Part shown: piece by piece, positions 1 to 13,500 of the stretch | Layout: every line of letters starts with the position of its first letter | Numbering within the stretch: the stretch's first letter is position 1 | Translations under genes and position numbers: made by a program | From: Marisa cornuarietis | Taxonomy: Eukaryota; Mollusca; Gastropoda; Architaenioglossa; Ampullariidae | Direction: 5' to 3' | DNA length: 64,000 nucleotides | Assembly: GCA_004794655.1 (NCBI GenBank) | Contig: SMMW01000521.1 | Coordinates: 4,593,501 to 4,657,500, forward strand | Notes under the pieces: model-generated | The model's database searches: none | What the model was told of the DNA's origin: nothing | The model's input: the letters and a program-made list of their open reading frames with translations, nothing else

Positions 1-245
1 TGGAATTGCACATGAATAAAATGTATTTTCCGACACATATGAATAGTAACTATTTTTGCATGTGAACAAATGGCTTCTAGCTGTCACCTGTAAGCTAGGT
101 GGAACTGTACATATTGCATGTGAATAACAAATGTAATTATGCTTAATTAATGGCATGCTGTCATAATACTATGATGCTGTGACAGCCTGCATTCATATCA
201 CCTATGAGCAGCTCATGACCTATGATCGAACCACTACTCATGATA
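1..245 (-). other. 3' UTR of the dynein gene
   Basis: Sequence downstream of the TAG at 246-248 in transcript sense. It has no long open frame. I see no AATAAA or ATTAAA on the minus strand (TTTATT or TTTAAT on the plus strand) here, so the polyadenylation site probably lies beyond position 1 or uses a weak signal. Confidence 0.5.
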
Positions 246-3200
246 CTACTGACCTCTGTCCAGTATAAGAGCTGCACCACACAGGGTCCATTGCTGTGCT
301 GGACCTTGACAGTTGATGGGCAGCTTACAAACCAGTATCTGACGACTCTGGTAAAAAAAACCCACACATGAATTAATTAAAACAGTATACAATAGTTCTG
401 CCCTTCCCCTACAGACAAAGTATTTTCATGCTTGCAGTACATCAGAACAGCTGGTAGTTCATGCTTTCATCCAAAGTTTGAAACAAGAAAAAGGTGCATA
501 TTTTTTCTGTGTCTATAATGGCTGCATAAATTACATATGTGAATCCTTCAATAAAGATTAAAAATAAACATTTACATGATTTAAAAAAAATATATAAACA
601 GCCAAAATAGCTAGAGCTGCTACTGCCACGGTCAGTCTTATGTAGCTCACATACTTACCTGTTGTAATTAACAGGTATCCTTAACACCTGTGTACGCATG
701 ATGATTTCTTATGACTCAGTGCTGATATGCTGAGATTCCTATTTCAGAAGGGCATATTCATTTGCTGGTGACCAAGTCCTAGGGTTACAGCTATATTGAT
801 TAATCTAGGGATGGAACTATTGCCTTTAAAAGTGGAATCAAATTTCTAGAAAGTTAATTTCCTCTCTTGACATCATGATTGATTTAAATGAAGTATGAAC
901 ACAGGTTTGCCTCACCTTGTTCATGAAAACAGGACACCTGTAGGTACCGACTAGGTCTTCTCTCTCATCTGCCTCAGACAAGTGTCTCTCTTTGGCTGAG
1001 ACTCGGCTGTTGTCCTTATCATGGTGTGCACCATCGTGAATGTTTGTCTCTTGCTGGTCAAGTGACTGGTTCTGGCTGCTTTTATCTTGACTGGACTTGA
1101 CAATGGGGCAAAGATAGATGCACGGAAGTTGAAACAAAGAAGACCTGCAAAGATTAGAGTTAGTATGCATATTACTCATAATACAGGTCCTATTTAAATG
1201 TATGCATGGTCAGCTCTCATATCACAGAACTCCTATTAAATGTATGCCTGTTACTTGTATCACAGAATTTCTATTTTCATAGACTGCCACTCCAGTATGA
1301 TGCTGGCAAGGCACTTTTCTCCATATATTTTCCCTCCTAAAATTTACACACAATTATCAGAGCCATGAATGAGAATTTAAAGATAAAACAAGATGCATCT
1401 CATCCTCTCAAAGGTTTAAAGGCCAACTTTAGTCAAACGTTAAAATGTAGTTCAAAGCTGCTGGCAAGAGAACATATAATGATGTCATTCGCTTGTGTTT
1501 TGACATTCTTATTAAAAGACTTTGGGAATAAAGCAAACATGGACCGGCTTACTTCTGCCTTCTCCCATCACAGAATGCTACAGCCAATGTAAGAGGTTCA
1601 GGTACCTGCTGATAAGTGTTGTTATAACGAGTCTATTTTCATGGGAAATGCGTACTTGACCTCTTTCCAAAACACAGCTGAGGATGACAGTGTTTTAATG
1701 CTTACCTCACAGGAATGAAACTGAACTTATTACAAAGTTTTGGGAAATTAATATCTTGCAATATGCTTAATCAGTCATCTGAAAAATAATTTTACATTTG
1801 GGTTAGTCTTAAAGCATACGAGCAATGACACAAAATAGCTAAAACATTACAAAGCCTTACTTTGAAGTTTCCAGGCAATCCAGGTCATAGTTCCAGTCGG
1901 CACCTTCCAGGTACATGTCATTAAGAAACAGGCCTCCCTCATCAATGTCAAAATCACTCACATCCTTACTGTTCAGTACAACGCATCGGAAGTCAATCTG
2001 TGCAGTAAATGAGCCAGGAATAAGAATGTGTCAGCTGAGTTAAGTGTTTCTCATAGCAGTTCACCAGTTACATAAATTAATAAAGGGATCAGTCCGAATG
2101 TCTCCTGTGGCTCACTGTATTTGATGAAAACAACTGGCAGAAAGGGACAGTGTAGGTAAGAGTCTGTGGTGCATCCACACCTGACTGTGCTACATGCTTT
2201 AAGTCCTATTGACTCTAAGACCTACCTGGTCAATGTCAGCGCCAACAAGCACAGCCTTCTCCTGTTTAATGGCTGTCAGCAGAGCCTGGGGATTGACAAG
2301 ACCTCCCAGCCATGCAGCTGTCAAATGACCCCGTGCAATGAAAGAGCTGGTTTCAAAGCCATTCTCATCGAAGGTGGGCACCATTTGTTTTTTGACCCAT
2401 CCATGTAACTGTCGATGTCGTTTCATCAGATCTGGACAGAAAATAAAAATTAACAGAATCAATAGTAGAACAGATGAAAGCAAGATAAGAATTCACCTAG
2501 ATACTCCATGTTATCAGACATACAGACATTTCAGATAAGCACTGACCATCCATCCAGGAGACCAGAGGATGAGTACATGGCTGCCCATTGGGGTGTGTCC
2601 AAGCAATAGGCACCATCTCCTCTTGCAGGCTGTACACTGTGGACATCAGTGGACGAGGGAGTGCACTCGGACCCCCTACCATAGATGTCTGCAAATCCAA
2701 GATCTGTTGTCGGATGTGGCACAGCAGAGAGTTCATCCAAAGACATTCCTAGCAAGAGAAACATTCTATTTAAGTATACATTTTACATAAATACACTGAA
2801 TGTTATCTCTGTTCCAGCTGGCTGTTGCAGTTCTTATACATTATGTTTCAACTATGTCATAACTATGCCTGAGCTAAAGAATATGATTTTCAATCTGGTT
2901 TTTATATTTCAAAAAGAGATTATAGTGCCAATGCAAGATTCATCATTAAAAAAATCATTTTATTGGGGTTTTACACGTTTTGATGTGACTACCCTTAAAA
3001 ATCCCTTGGAAAAAAAATAGAAAATTTAATCCTGTAATCCATTCATTCATATGCAGCCAATCTGACAGCAAGGGTTGGCTAGGTCACTGGGGTCAAGGGC
3101 ACTCACCTGTAGAAGAACGTAGCCAATGCTCTCGGGCATGAGACTGCTGGAGGCAGAGCTCATACTGATGATTGATGGACGGTGGTATGGAAAGCTGTAC

Positions 3201-3644
3201 TCCTGTGACAGGAACTGAGGTACCTGGCCCAGTTCCAGCATACCTGGCAGTTTTTCCAAACACAAGTCCAGCGCTGACCGCAGCTTGTTAAGATCCACGA
3301 TGTCCCTGGCTGAAGCCATAGAAACCTCCCCAGCTTCCATACTCTGTGTCTCATGCATGTGGTAGAGGTTGTGGATGAAGCGGTGTGCACTAAGACAAAA
3401 GACGATAGTCTTATGCTGGGGTGTTTGAAAGAAAATAAAGTTTGAACACGTACAATACCTCTTGTTATAAATGTAAGAAAGATATTGCAACCCTGTTAAA
3501 GACACGTCACAAGCACAGTTCTTTATATGAACTTGTAAAGGATATCGAATACAAAAATTGTGACAGAGTATTGTTTATAGAATCCATAAACCTGCGCAAT
3601 GAGCATTCTTTTGAATGGATACCTGCGCAATATAAATCATCATC

Positions 3645-3676
<32 letters not shown>

Positions 3677-4530
3677 ATCATCAATCATCAATCATCATCA
3701 TCATCATCATCATCATCCAACCATTCACCTTCAAATTGAAAAATTCCAAATTAAAAAAGAAAAACAACAAAAATCTAAGTACCTGGCATCATTTGCCTGA
3801 CGTTCTTTGCTAAAGTTCAGTTGTAAAGCTCCAAGAGTGTTCATCTCATGTGCAGTTTTTTCAAACCATTCAGCATATGATGCAGGGGCTAGATAAATTC
3901 AAATAATATTTGCAACACCCATGGTATTTTCAGAATAGCTGATAGGTATGATTAAGCCTTGCCTGTGATGTACTAAAATATATGAGACTTTTGTCCTATT
4001 ATTGGCATGAATATGGGCTGTTCTGTTTGGTCTTACCAGGAAATAATGTAAATCAATATTTTTGCCTTCACAAACAATCCTAAGATGGAGTGAATAGCAT
4101 TTGAAAATTTTTGCAATGGTTTGACAAAAGCTACTTATCTAAAGCTACCTTTGAAGAATTTAATATTTAAAAATTCATGAAATTGGAAACACCACTATTA
4201 CCTCATGTGCAGCAGGTTTCAAAATTTAAAAACATCCAGTTGCTGACTCTAGAAATTGTACTTCAGTTGCTGTAACCCAGCCATTAAAGGCCTTTGAGAC
4301 TATCAAAGATACTAAAAACTGTACAACAGCAGCAATAAGGTGCTGATCTATTGATAATTGCTGGCCAATGAACAGAACTCACCAACATTGGCAGGTGGAA
4401 CTGGGATCCGTTCAGTTCCAAGCAGAATATCAGCCACTGGGTCATGGTACACTGGCTTCAGGACTTCTTTAACCAGGCTTCTGATGTAGGCGATGTCACA
4501 CTCGCTTGACACCATTGCACCATACAGTAA
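246..4530 (-). CDS. DNHD1: Exons 66-73: C-terminal domain and stop
   Basis: Exons 4383-4530, 3783-3888, 3107-3389, 2547-2748, 2226-2431, 1861-1997, 916-1144 and 246-347 encode residues 3765-4234 and the stop. Exon 66 starts LLYGAMVSSECDIAYIRSLV (YGGRVTDxxDRRLL) and ends IPVPPANVG (YxxPPxG). Exon 70 has HLTAAWLGGLVNPQALLTAI, equivalent to FWISGFFFPQAFLTAVxQ. Exon 71 has FLNDMYLEGADWNYD, equivalent to GLFLEGARWD. Exon 72 has FQLPCIYLCPI (MPVIHVKPV), then a polar insert of about 50 residues, then YRCPVF (YxCPVYKT). Exon 73 ends QWTLCGAALILDRGQ (HWxLRGVALLCQLD), so this is the true C-terminus. A long C-terminal domain of this type is normal for axonemal dyneins. Confidence 0.87.
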
Positions 4531-7500
4531 CTGCAACCCAAAAGGAATTCTGTGTGCACAAAGGGAGGAGTGATACACCTTCTCACTGTTTATAAGCTTT
4601 TGCAAAACGATCAAGTATCCAATCACAGAGGACCATACTGGTATAAATAGCATACACTAACAAACAACATGCTGGTATTACTAGCATACACTAACAAACA
4701 TACTGGAATAAATAGCATAAACTAACAACATACTGGAATAAATAGCATATACGAACAAATAGCATAGTGTGATGAAAAGCATACGCTAACAAACAGCCAT
4801 GTGCAGTTGGAAAATTTCATTTTAATCTTAAACTGCACAAAATGACATGCAGTTCATAATGCTCGTAAATATCGCCATCTTGTGCCAAACTTTGCTGGCT
4901 ATGTAAAGACATAGTTTACAACACTTATTGCAACATCTGGAAACACTTATAAATATAAGAGATTAACATTAATCTCAAATGGCTTGCTGATATCATAATT
5001 TTGCTTTATGTTTGTTAATGACTACATGAATTACATACAGCTTTTGGCACAAGAGCATTAGACTGCGCCACACAGAATAGTCAAACGTGATAACATTTTT
5101 ATAGACAATTTAATTTACTCATTTCATCATCATTGACTAATCTGAGAAAAAAAGTCACATGCATGAAGATGACACATATCTGGTTCCCCTTTGCAGCTCT
5201 CTCCAGTTTTTACCACCATAGACCGAACAGCTTAATCATAGATGTCTACAGATATGCTCAAGATGAATGATGCATAAAAAAATCTGCAATTATTCAAACT
5301 GCTTATGAGCACGAGATTGTATCTGTATTTGTCTCTAGTACAAGTACATTCTTTGGGCCACTAATCTCTGTTTCCAAGATAGAAACATTAACACCTGAGT
5401 TAGAAGGGTAGCAGTTCACCACACCAGCACCCCATAAATATTCTGCTCGATGGAGCTAAGGCCCTACAAGATACTGTTTGACAAACTGCAATTTCAATTA
5501 AAGCTGCTCAACAGCCAGTCAGCTAACTGCCCACCTGTCCAACAGCATGGCAGAGATCATCCAGAATGGGCTCTGATCTGTTGGTGGCCTGTAGTGCTTT
5601 GCCAGTCACAAACCTGATGGCGTTGATCATCTGAATAGACCCAAAGGGATACCAGTGAGTAAGAGCTGCACTGCCGAAAAGTTGGCGAGCATTCAGTGCT
5701 CCTTGGATGATGGCCATGGCGAAGCATAGACTCTTTGTCAGTGCTGATTTACTGGCCACCTCCTCCCACACCTCCAAGGGCACTTGGTGCAGCGCTGTCA
5801 CAATCGCTGTAAAAAGAGTAAATTCATGAAAAAGAGAAAGGCATAAAATGGGTAAAGATCGATTTGCTAGATGTTTCCAGTGTTGCCTCAATGATGATGA
5901 TGACAACAACAATGATGATGATCGATGATGTAGTATCATACTTACCCTCGTGCAGATAATTTTTTGGTGACAGGCAGGAAGTTACTCTCTTGGATGAACC
6001 AGAGGGTGCATCAGGATTTTTAGCAAGGGACATGATGTGTGTCCAGGACACCTTGTGAAGGCTCTGAGTCAGCTGTCTGGGAATGTTGCTGTCTGTCTCG
6101 CATGTGAGCCACACACAGAAGTGACCTCCATCTGACCGTCCCTCCACTGTGTTGGCTGGAGATTGTGACCTCATTCTTTAGACATCCTCCCATTCTTTAC
6201 TCTCTCCTTACTTATCATTTCATGTTCATTGATAATTTCATAAGCCTATTTCTCAGTAACTAAAGAAATCAACAACTAATTCTGGGCTGAACAAGGAAGA
6301 CTGACAGCAATGTAACAATAAAAAATAAATGAAATTAAGAGAAGTAAATTATAAGCCCATTTTGAAAGAAAAACAATTCTGAAAAAAAGCGCTTATTTGA
6401 CTAACAAATCATTCATAGTAATAAATATTTTCTTTTGAAGTAATGTGGAAACCATATCAACAAGTATTAATATAAGCACAGTTAGTGGAAACTGGGATGT
6501 TCTCACTAGTTCTTTCTTTCACTCTTTCTCCACATCTTTCTTCTCTACTCTCCCCCCCCCCCCATACTGAATGAATGTGTCTTGGGAATGAAAATGGATT
6601 TGAAATGGGTAATGTGATGTATTGATATTGTGCTTGTTAAATAAAAAAATAGTTTCTATATATAATAATAAAACTCATTAGGATCTGAGTGGTTGTTTCT
6701 CTTATCAACTGCTAATGGACACTATGGCAGGTGTAAAAGTAAAAGCCTCTTCAGTTTAATGTAATCCTTTTGTTGACAAGCGACCATGCAGTAACAAATG
6801 AAATATTTATGCCAGTTTAATGTACAGGCTTAATCAGTACACTGAAAAGTTATATATTTCAGGCAGCAATAATCAGTACTGGGCAAAGCTCAAGGTAGAG
6901 ATTATCTATTAGCATCAAGAAAGATCTTAAGGACTTTTGATTCCACCTACCTCTGCTTTTGGCTGCACGCTGCAGCAGTTGTCGAAGAGTGATGAAGAAA
7001 GATGGGTGAGCCAGGTGCAGTGCTTCAATCACCACCCACCCATCATTCTTGTCTGCAGTGTCAATGGCGTCCTCAACAAGGATTTCACATCCATCACCGA
7101 TGCTCACTCTCTCCACTGTGATACTCAGCTCCTGTAGACACACCACACCACACTTGCTGACTGCACACTCTCTTATAGGACTAAACCATGAAGAATAATG
7201 AAAATGCATCAGCTTTTATTTCCTGTGAGTGTGTGATGCATATAGTTGAGAGATTAGAACATGGACATCAAAATCCAAAGGCACGCCAGTTTGAGACTTG
7301 CATGGTAGTCAACTTTCCACAGTCAGCCTAGCTGTTGAATCAGTGCCTGAGCCCGCAGAAGATACTTTGAAGGTAATGGGATGAGGGAGACCAGATGAAG
7401 ACTGCTCTCACAAAACCCATAGAAATATGGGGGTCTCTTTCATCTCACTCCCCCATGACAGAAAGACTGGTACTATCTTTACATCAATAACTGATACTGA

Positions 7501-10500
7501 ACATCTGCATACAACAGGAGCCCCCATAATTTGGACCTGCTTGGGCCTGTGGATGGAAAGCTCCTGAGTCCTGCCCACCCATCACAAGTCCAACAGAAAT
7601 GAGAACCTGATTTATCAGGGGAGGTAAATGCCATGGAAGACTATCAGTTGAGGTAAATGCAATGGAAACCAAGAGATGGATTCTGCCTTCCACATGACAG
7701 GCCTTAGACATGGTGAACCACTTATGTTCACTGTTCCTGCAGGGCCTTTTACCTTTTAATTTCATTTGGACCAAGACCATAGCTTTCAAGCATGATCTAA
7801 ATTTTGATGACGTAAGGCACTGAACCTCGCCTCAGATGGTATGGAGCTGAAAGTAAAGCTATTGGGTCGTGGTGAAGTCTTTCTGAAGTCCTGCAGTCCT
7901 TGTCGATGCTGTTGACCTGACCATCTATCATGGGAAATAACATTCAAAAGAAGAAGATTTTATAAACATGCTTTGTTATTTTAGCATCATTGTTTAACAT
8001 ACTCACCTTGGCGACTTTTAGCAGCACATTCACTGGGTTGTCTGTCAGCTTCAGTCTTGACTCTGGCACCATGTCCTCTACAGCAGTGCTCAATGGCAGC
8101 AGCAACAAGACTCCCAGGTGTGACCTGTACAAGTGAAGGTTTCCTCAGGTGTAACAGCTTGTAACAAAGAAGTTGATCAAAAGTAATAACTTTTTGATGG
8201 AGTGGATTCTGTATTTGACTGGAGGAAATAACCCAAGGGACATCTTTTTGTTGTCTCAGCTAGAAAGCTACGTTTTCCTAGTACATTTTCTGGTTACCTT
8301 TCTTAATAAGAGTAATGAAATGAAAAGAAAAACTCATCTGCGTATGTCTTAAGATTCACCTCACCTTGCACTCAGGAGCACCTCTGCTATACTCATGCTG
8401 TTTTCAACAGGGTCATTGAGTCGAAGGTGTTTGTCAGTGTAGTGTGCCAAGGCACTGGGAAGGCGGTCTGGTCGCAGCATGCGTAGAACCAACAGCTGGT
8501 GGAAGTCACTCAGAGAGCCCAAGTCAGGAGAACTAGTGGCACCCTCAGTGTGTGCTCCTTGGACATCTTCTGAGGCCATGCACCGAAAATGGTGAAGAAT
8601 ATTTTTCTCCATAGTGTTTTTATTAATCTTATGCATTGCTTATTCTTCTTTGTAAATGTCAGACACTGTTGACTTGGCGAATAACACATACTGTTGGTCC
8701 TTTGTGGCTCATTTTACATACCGTTGCTTGTTATGTTTCTTCTTTGTAAAGAAGAGATATTAATTTTATAAATATGCTGCTAGTCCTTTTCTGCTTGTTG
8801 TATTTCTTTGTAGAGAAGGGATATTATTGAATTTATAAATATTACTGATCATCTGCTGCTTGATGTATTTCTTTTTTAAAATATGAGATATTATTCATTT
8901 AATAAATATGTTCCTGATCCTTTATTGGTCATACTACATGCTGTTCTTTCTTGTGCTTCTTCTTTGAATCTGTCTCAGCTTGGCTCACCCACATTTAGAG
9001 CCTATGGTCACAATCTCCCTCATAATCAACATAAGCAACAATGTACAGTCTCAATTTATTATCTCACCAACAATATCCATTCAGCACACATTGTTGGTCA
9101 GTGGTTTAAGTGGCGACAATGAAGGATACATGAACATACATGTAACAAGTGCAGCCATCTATGTGTATAATACATTGAGGTTACTGTAATGATTATTTCT
9201 GCACAAATCACATGACCTGGAATTTCAAATCATCTCTTTAAATGACAACCAGTCGTTAGAGTAATGTAAGTATGTAATACTTATCTCTGCTCTAAACTGC
9301 TTGGCTTTCTCACACAACACGTTATCTGTACTTATGCCATTCTATAAGCTAGTATTTACAAACCAAAGGTAATGCTGCTTCAGTTTTCAATGAATTTCCA
9401 CCACAATTCAAAGGTGAAAGATGTAATTGGCAAGATAACATGGGTGAGATAACGAATGTACACTGTGTAGGCAAGATACAAATGCTTGCACATGTACTGT
9501 TCTTAAAACTGCCAGTAGAATTCTCTCTTACCTTCGTTTTCAATGGCTTTTGACCCCGCTCTCTCAGACATTGGCAAGGGCTCCTGCTCAGGGTATGGGG
9601 TGGTGTACCACTGATGCCAAGCCTGGGATGCTGATGCAAAACTGACACATAGAGAGTCCAGGGGACCAGGCAAAACTGATAATGCCATGACATCTTCCCA
9701 CTGTTCCTGTGACAACCAGGTTGGGGGACTATCCTTGCTGTCAAAGTCTGACAGTGTAAGCTGCATGCCTAGACCTGGGTTACCTGTCAACACAGTGAAG
9801 AAAGACATAAAACAATTTGCTCTTAATCTGTCAAATATGTAGTAATAGGTTGAATACAGGGAAAATTTGGGAAAATACTTCTAGTGAGCTAAAAATCATT
9901 AACTGCAGAATTCTTCTGGCTACAACAGAAAGTCTTTAATGCATTATAAATATTTTCCTTATTAAAAAAAACTTAATCACCCTGAAGAAACAGAGCCATC
10001 TCTTCTGTAGAGAAGTATTCGCCTGCTTCAGACTGGATGTTGAGACACAGAAGAGTTCTCAGTAACAGCTGATCTTCCTCAAGCAAACTCCTGAGCACAC
10101 ATGCCAAATCACAGATGAATGACAAAGGCATGTGCACACATGCAAAATCACATATGAATGCATGTATATGCATAAAGGCATTGCACCTTGTATACCTACA
10201 CTCACAACTGCCCCCCCCCCCAACAAACACGCAAATGCATGCATATGTCCTTGTATGCACACATATAAACACACAAACATACATATATGCATGGAACAAA
10301 TAGCCAGTCCTATAAAGAAAAATCCTTAAACAGGACTATGTATATTGTATAGTATATACAATTTTATTTCTAACACAATTGAAAGAATTCAAATAGCCAA
10401 GTTCCATTAAATTCACAAAATTCTTTCCATTTCTAAATTGGGTGGGTACCAGATGTATGCCACGTTTATCTTCTTTAATTCACTCAACTGTTAGTCTGTG

Positions 10501-13500
10501 AAAAGACCAGGTCTTTGTACTTCATCAGTACAGCACATGTCTATACCAGCTAACACATGACAAAAGATGCCAGGAAGGCACACATGAATAAAACACTAAC
10601 TGCATGAGATGGTGAAAGATCAAGCTGGTGATAGAGTCCATGAGCTGCTTGATGCGGTTGGCGGACAAGCTGGCATACTCCACTCCTGGTGTGGGCAGTT
10701 GGATGGTATCAGGCAGCTCAACAGTTGGCAGCTCCTCCGACTCCGAGCCATACGCCACCTTGTGAGCAGCACCCGTACTAATGCTTGTACTCTCTCCTGG
10801 ACATATGGGGTAGATTTAGATGCTGTACCATGGAAGAGTTATCTCAATTTTCACACATGCAGACAATCTCCCTCCCTTCCTCTGTGTCTCTTGCATGTAC
10901 CTGTGTTTCTATGCCTACTTCAGTAGTTTCCCTTAATGCCTTTGTGTATTTCTTGTGATCTTTGTGTGAGATGTTTATAGAGTTCACCATGGAATGACAT
11001 GGCCCATCTGGTCTAGGATTCCCATGAGTCCAGTCAGTTGCATGGGTTGATGACCAAATTATAAAGACTTTTGTGTCTGTCTCACCCTTTCTCTCGGAGG
11101 GGAGGGGGGTGAGCACTTGTGCATACACATGAAAACTGACAAATGGAGAAAGGTGTAATAAAAGATCTTTGTCCGTGTGCACAGAATAAACGATGGAATG
11201 AAGTAAGTTTTTATTGACTCAGGCCATGTGGCCTCAACATTCAGGTGATAAGTACAGCTCGTACAATAACATGAAATGACTATAGTAAAGTATATCATAA
11301 AACAATGTAAAACAGTATTATAGTTAGCCTACTACAGTGTAAATATTTCCATTTATTGTCTCAGATATCCACTTGAGATAGCAAACAGTCATGAAATGCA
11401 GTTATCTTAAGCAAATAAAAGAAATTCCTTGCAGCATTTAGAACAATAACAGAGATAACTAGCAAGGCTGTTAAGGTGCATAACGGTTAAACAAAACAGC
11501 ATTGAGTATGATCATTGGGTTCTATAGTGAATTGGTATAAAATTTGAGTCCTAGATCTTCTAGATGGTGGCAATGGAAAAGGCCAACAGAATGAAAAGGT
11601 TATAATGTGACGAGTGAAATAATTTGCTATTCTGTCATCAGCCATTGTACCTTCTGTGCCCTCCAGCTGTGTTGGCTGCTTTACTTCTTCTTCTGTTTTT
11701 TCTGGCTGGTCACTGCTCTCTCTCCCAGCTGCAGAAACAGCGTAATGCACATGGTAAGAGGATGAGAGATAACAATAGACAGATGACACGATGGGGAAGG
11801 ACAAAAGAAGAATGACAAGACGTTGAGAGACAATAGAAGATAACAAGGTGAAAGACAATAGAAAATGACAAGATGGGGAAAAACAACAGAAGATGGCAAA
11901 ATGGTGAAAGGTAATAGCAGATGACACAAAGGTGAAAGACAATAGCAGATAAAATGAAAGACAATAACAGATGACAAGATGGTGAAAGACAATAAAAGAT
12001 GGCAAGATGATGAAAGACAATAACAGATGACAAGATGATGAAAGACAATGCAAGACAGAAAAAATGCAAGGAAAAAGCAGGTGGTAGGATTAAAAAAAAG
12101 AAGTAACAGATGATATAAAGGCAAGGGACAATATCTGAAAGATGACACACAAGAATGGTCACAAAATATAAAAATCAGCATGGCACAAGACAAGGCTGAT
12201 GGAAGAAGTGGTGAGATGCTTGTACAAGACACTTCATGAAATTTTCACTGTTTAGCTGGGTCTATGGTGTCTTTATTGCATTAACACTCATATACACAGA
12301 AGCAATTTCATACAGAACTACCTGTTGGTTCAGCTGTGGAAATCTGAGATCCAGCACTGCCGGGTCGTTGAGGTTTCTTTTTTCCTTCATTCACACTCCC
12401 ATCGTCTTCATAACCCTTAAAATACATCCACCCAACGGAAAACTTTGGTGCTTTAACCATGTGAATCCCAACACTCAAAAATCAGGTACATAAATCTTTC
12501 TTTCTTCTTTCTTCCTTTTATTTATTTATTCTACCATATTGCTTTGAAGTCTATTGAACATTCATTGTGAGAAACCACATATCACAGTAGTAGCACTTTT
12601 TCTCATCATCATTAATAACTTGTAAAATAAGTACTTGCAGGCTTTAAGGGTGCTTTAAAAAGTTTAAGACAAATGCATAAAACTACTGAACGATGATTAG
12701 CTAATAATGATCCATTACTTTATCCATTATTGATCCATTAATTCCTAAATGATATCTGCTTTACAAATAAAGCCTTTAGACTGACTGTACAATGAATGAT
12801 CATAAAATGTGGTGCAGGGGTGCGGATGGTGTGGTCATTTTACCTCCTCCTCATCGCCATCATGGCCAAATTCTGCAGGTAGCTGCCCACCTGCTGCCTC
12901 ATCAAAGACTTGCAAGAAGAAGCTGAGAGTGAACTGGTATTCATGTCTGATACTGGACAGAGACCTCATTATGGCATACAGGAGTGTGCCACGCCGGGCC
13001 ACTGGGTACAGCTCGTCCTTCAGCACTTCCAAGTCACTCAGGATGGTCTGTGTTTTGTCCAGTTCATCAGCCAGCTGTACAGGGGTGAATGAATTAGAGC
13101 AAATGGATTGGTAGGTAGGTGAATAGTACAGTTGATGGAAAGATGTGTTAGCAGAAGAAGGCATGCTACAACCCATACTTCACAATAGTGTCATCTGTAG
13201 CTATGACCTGTCTTGATGCCTAGTAAATGAAAGTCAGTGACAAACAGTAACACCATCATAATTTCCCATTATATCTGAAAGCTAAGCATCTGTGACATTA
13301 TTCTTTTAGACATCAATTTTATGAAGACAGGATTCTGCAAGTTCAAGTTCAAGTTGTTTATAAACAACTTGAAGACAGGATTCTGCAGCACAACAGTAAG
13401 GCTAATGCACTATACCATATACTACCTCAATGTGCTCTTGTCAGAACATAAAAAAGGTCATGGAGCACATTCTTCATTGTGTCCTGGAGGCCAAAGACAA

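Noticed and set aside
11487..12232. Long minus-strand open frames (up to 188 codons)
   Set aside because: They are translations of the 28-bp minisatellite and show repeating Cys/His/Leu/Ser words without a domain.
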